Source: an uncultured Alphaproteobacteria bacterium (lineage in GTDB: Bacteria > Pseudomonadota > Alphaproteobacteria > Rs-D84). From it: a DNA stretch of 7,069 nt. The stretch lies in assembly GCA_947304085.1 (NCBI GenBank), contig CAMZAC010000032.1, positions 1-7,069 on the forward strand, in the 5' to 3' direction. Shown here in pieces: positions 6,009 to 7,069 of this stretch. Position numbers and translations under genes: made by a program. The number at the start of each line of letters is the position of its first letter. Position 1 is the first letter of the stretch. The notes beneath the pieces are model-generated. The model searched no databases. It was not told the DNA's origin and saw only the letters and a list, made by a program, of their open reading frames with translations.

Positions 6009-6287
6009 TTATGATAATTTATGTTTTATTTCGCGAATACGGGCCAATATTTCATGCAAATCTTCATCTGAAACGGTTGGTTTTTGGGTTTTATTTTGTA
6101 TTTCATCAATCAAAACAATGCAAAGTGTCGCCAACAAGGCACTTTCTTGTAATGGCCCAATTTTATCCAGAATTTGACGTGCGCGCGCATCAACCATACG
6201 CCCCAATTCTATCAGACGACCTTCTTGACCATCTTCACAGCCCATTGGATAATTTCTGTTTACAATAGGTATTGATACAACACTCAT
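6009..6287 (-). CDS. zapA: Cell division protein ZapA
   Basis: ZapA is a cytoplasmic protein that binds FtsZ, cross-links its filaments and stabilises the Z-ring at midcell. The 92-residue protein has the family layout. An N-terminal globular head contains VSIPIVNRNYPMGCEDGQEGRLIELGRMVDARARQI (4-39), with the typical R-Y-x-M-x-C then GQE pattern. A helical region (about 45-66) and a C-terminal coiled-coil helix (about 73-91) follow. The length fits the short form common in alphaproteobacteria. The start codon overlaps the stop of the upstream coiled-coil gene (ATGA, 6287-6284), so translation is probably coupled; the site before it (TAAAGAA) is a weak ribosome-binding site. The gene is second and apparently last in a two-gene operon. 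The 6S RNA gene that often follows zapA is not recognisable here. Confidence 0.9.
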   Translation of the reverse strand: MSVVSIPIVNRNYPMGCEDGQEGRLIELGRMVDARARQILDKIGPLQESALLATLCIVLIDEIQNKTQKPTVSDEDLHEILARIREIKHKLS

Positions 6288-6496
6288 TTCTTTAATTTCT
6301 CTAAGATTGAAACAGATTTTTCAATTAAATTTTTGGCACGTTCGTTCTTTTCCCGCAGATTTTTTACCTGTTTGGTTAAAATGGCCACCTCTAAGTCAGT
6401 TTGTTTACTGGCACACGTTGCATCTGCGCGCAAATGCAAAGCCATCGCCTGCAAAGAATCTAACTCTTGAAAAATTTGTTGTTTTATATCTGACAT
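6284..6496 (-). CDS. Small coiled-coil protein encoded with zapA, possible Z-ring partner
   Basis: This 70-residue protein starts MSDIKQQIFQELDSLQAMALHL and is predicted to be almost all helix; residues 36-70 (VAILTKQVKNLREKN... to EKLKK) show heptad spacing typical of a coiled coil. Alphaproteobacterial zapA genes are often preceded by a small coiled-coil gene (DUF4164-type), and ZapB, the partner of ZapA in gammaproteobacteria, is also a short coiled coil. A role in the Z-ring is therefore plausible but inferred from position only. The frame extends upstream to a TTG at 6532 and has in-frame ATGs at 6505 and 6496. I chose 6496 because the promoter at 6504-6532 covers the longer starts; ATG 6505 cannot be fully excluded. 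No Shine-Dalgarno is visible, so translation may be leaderless. The 3' end overlaps zapA by 4 nt. Confidence 0.75.
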   Translation of the reverse strand: MSDIKQQIFQELDSLQAMALHLRADATCASKQTDLEVAILTKQVKNLREKNERAKNLIEKSVSILEKLKK

Positions 6497-6503
6497 AATT
6501 ATC

Positions 6504-6532
6504 ATAGTAAGACATTTTTTATATGCGTTCAA
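6504..6532 (-). promoter_or_regulatory. Promoter of the coiled-coil/zapA operon, predicted leaderless
   Basis: On the minus strand TTGAAC (6532-6527) and TACTAT (6509-6504) are 17 nt apart. Seven nucleotides (GATAATT) then lead to ATG 6496, exactly the -10 to ATG distance seen at miaA. The -10 box matches 4 of 6 consensus positions, so the call is moderate. Confidence 0.45.
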
Positions 6533-6542
6533 CCCTAAAATG

Positions 6543-6551
6543 TGATATAAT
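6543..6551 (+). promoter_or_regulatory. Extended -10 promoter of the acidic-protein gene
   Basis: TGATATAAT is a TG-n-TATAAT extended -10 with a perfect hexamer (6546-6551). No good -35 box lies at the usual distance, as expected for this promoter type. A start near 6558 leaves a leader of about 20 nt with TAAGGAA (6564-6570), 8 nt before ATG 6579. Confidence 0.55.
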
Positions 6552-6578
6552 AATCTTATTAAATAAGGAAATTGGTTT

Positions 6579-7069
6579 ATGAAAACGAAAATTATCTATA
6601 TTTCTGGAAGTGAAATTTTTAATATTGCCGACATACGTGCTGCTTTTGAAACGGTTCGTAATGCTTTACAGCTTGATTCCAACACCGTTCTGTTTGGGGT
6701 TCCTGTTGACAAAGAAGACGCAAGCTTGTCATTAAACCCAGAAACCAACTTGGAAAATTCGGTTGATGTTGAAAATAATACCGAAGAATTAGTTGAAGAT
6801 ACAAACACAGAACCAATAATCACAGACGAACCCACAGAAGTTATAGAAACTATTGAAACAGTTGTTGAAGAAAAACCAGTTAAATCAAAACAAAAACGCG
6901 GTCGTAAAACCGTTGAACCAGAACAGTCCGAACAACAAATAAATGAAAACTCAGAACCCGAAAATTCTTCGGATAAGGTTGTTCCTATTTTGTCTGTATT
7001 GTCTACCAAAGGTGAAGATGATACACCTGAAACCGATACTGTATCAGAAGAAATTGTAGAAGAAGAAAT
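6579..7069 (+). CDS. N-terminal part of an acidic, largely disordered protein of unknown function (3' truncated)
   Basis: ATG 6579 is preceded by TAAGGAA at good spacing, and the frame stays open to the window edge: 163 complete codons. Residues 1-44 look folded: MKTKIIYISG (strand), an amphipathic helix about 16-31 (IADIRAAFETVRNALQL) and NTVLFGVPVD (strand). From about 45 onward the chain is low-complexity, dominated by Glu, Thr, Asn, Asp, Ser and Pro. It is interrupted by one basic patch, KSKQKRGRK (102-110), and a short hydrophobic stretch VVPILSVLS (134-142). No signal peptide or membrane span is visible. The RGRK patch could contact nucleic acid or phosphates, but this is speculative. 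The gene is divergent from the zapA operon. I do not recognise the family. The 137-residue opposite-strand frame here is an antisense shadow of the Glu-rich repeats. Confidence 0.8.
   Translation, partial: MKTKIIYISGSEIFNIADIRAAFETVRNALQLDSNTVLFGVPVDKEDASLSLNPETNLENSVDVENNTEELVEDTNTEPIITDEPTEVIETIETVVEEKPVKSKQKRGRKTVEPEQSEQQINENSEPENSSDKVVPILSVLSTKGEDDTPETDTVSEEIVEEE

Noticed and set aside
6596..7009. 137-residue minus-strand frame rich in Ser, Thr and Val
   Set aside because: It is antisense to the acidic gene, whose repetitive Glu/Thr/Asn codons leave the opposite strand open. It has no ribosome-binding site or family resemblance.

Overview
The window is an AT-rich bacterial chromosome segment with standard-code genes and ordinary housekeeping content. 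PriA, MiaA, an NAD-type GAPDH and a ZapA of the short alphaproteobacterial type point to a low-GC alphaproteobacterium. A gut or host-associated uncultured lineage would fit, but I infer that from composition and protein style only; no rRNA or other marker is present to confirm it.

Layout from left to right. (1) 2-253: the 3' end of a plus-strand gene of unknown function. (2) 373-636: an 87-residue putative membrane protein with its own strong-looking promoter, closed by a bidirectional terminator (639-665) whose stem abuts the priA stop codon. (3) Minus-strand operon miaA (2889-3791) then priA (666-2870), 18 nt apart. The miaA promoter places the transcription start almost on the ATG, so the mRNA is predicted to be leaderless. 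(4) Divergently, gap (3906-4904, plus) with its own promoter and a strong ribosome-binding site. (5) 4905-5171: intergenic DNA with two inverted copies of a GC-rich hairpin repeat, then a strong terminator. (6) 5172-5732 (minus): an unrecognised 186-residue protein whose promoter spacer contains a run of 12 A/T. (7) 5826-6008: non-coding, with palindromes and a cluster of 8-base homopolymer runs. (8) Minus-strand pair: a 70-residue coiled-coil protein (6284-6496) overlapping zapA (6009-6287) by ATGA, again from a promoter that predicts a leaderless mRNA. (9) Divergently, the start of an acidic, probably disordered protein (6579 to the window end).

The functions are general: replication restart (PriA), tRNA A37 modification (MiaA), glycolysis (GAPDH) and cell division (ZapA with a likely coiled-coil partner). 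I see no defence system, CRISPR array, integrase, transposase or tRNA. The most interesting signals are regulatory: a possible slippage-tunable promoter at 5791-5821, two leaderless-type promoters with identical geometry, and a candidate dispersed palindromic repeat downstream of gap.
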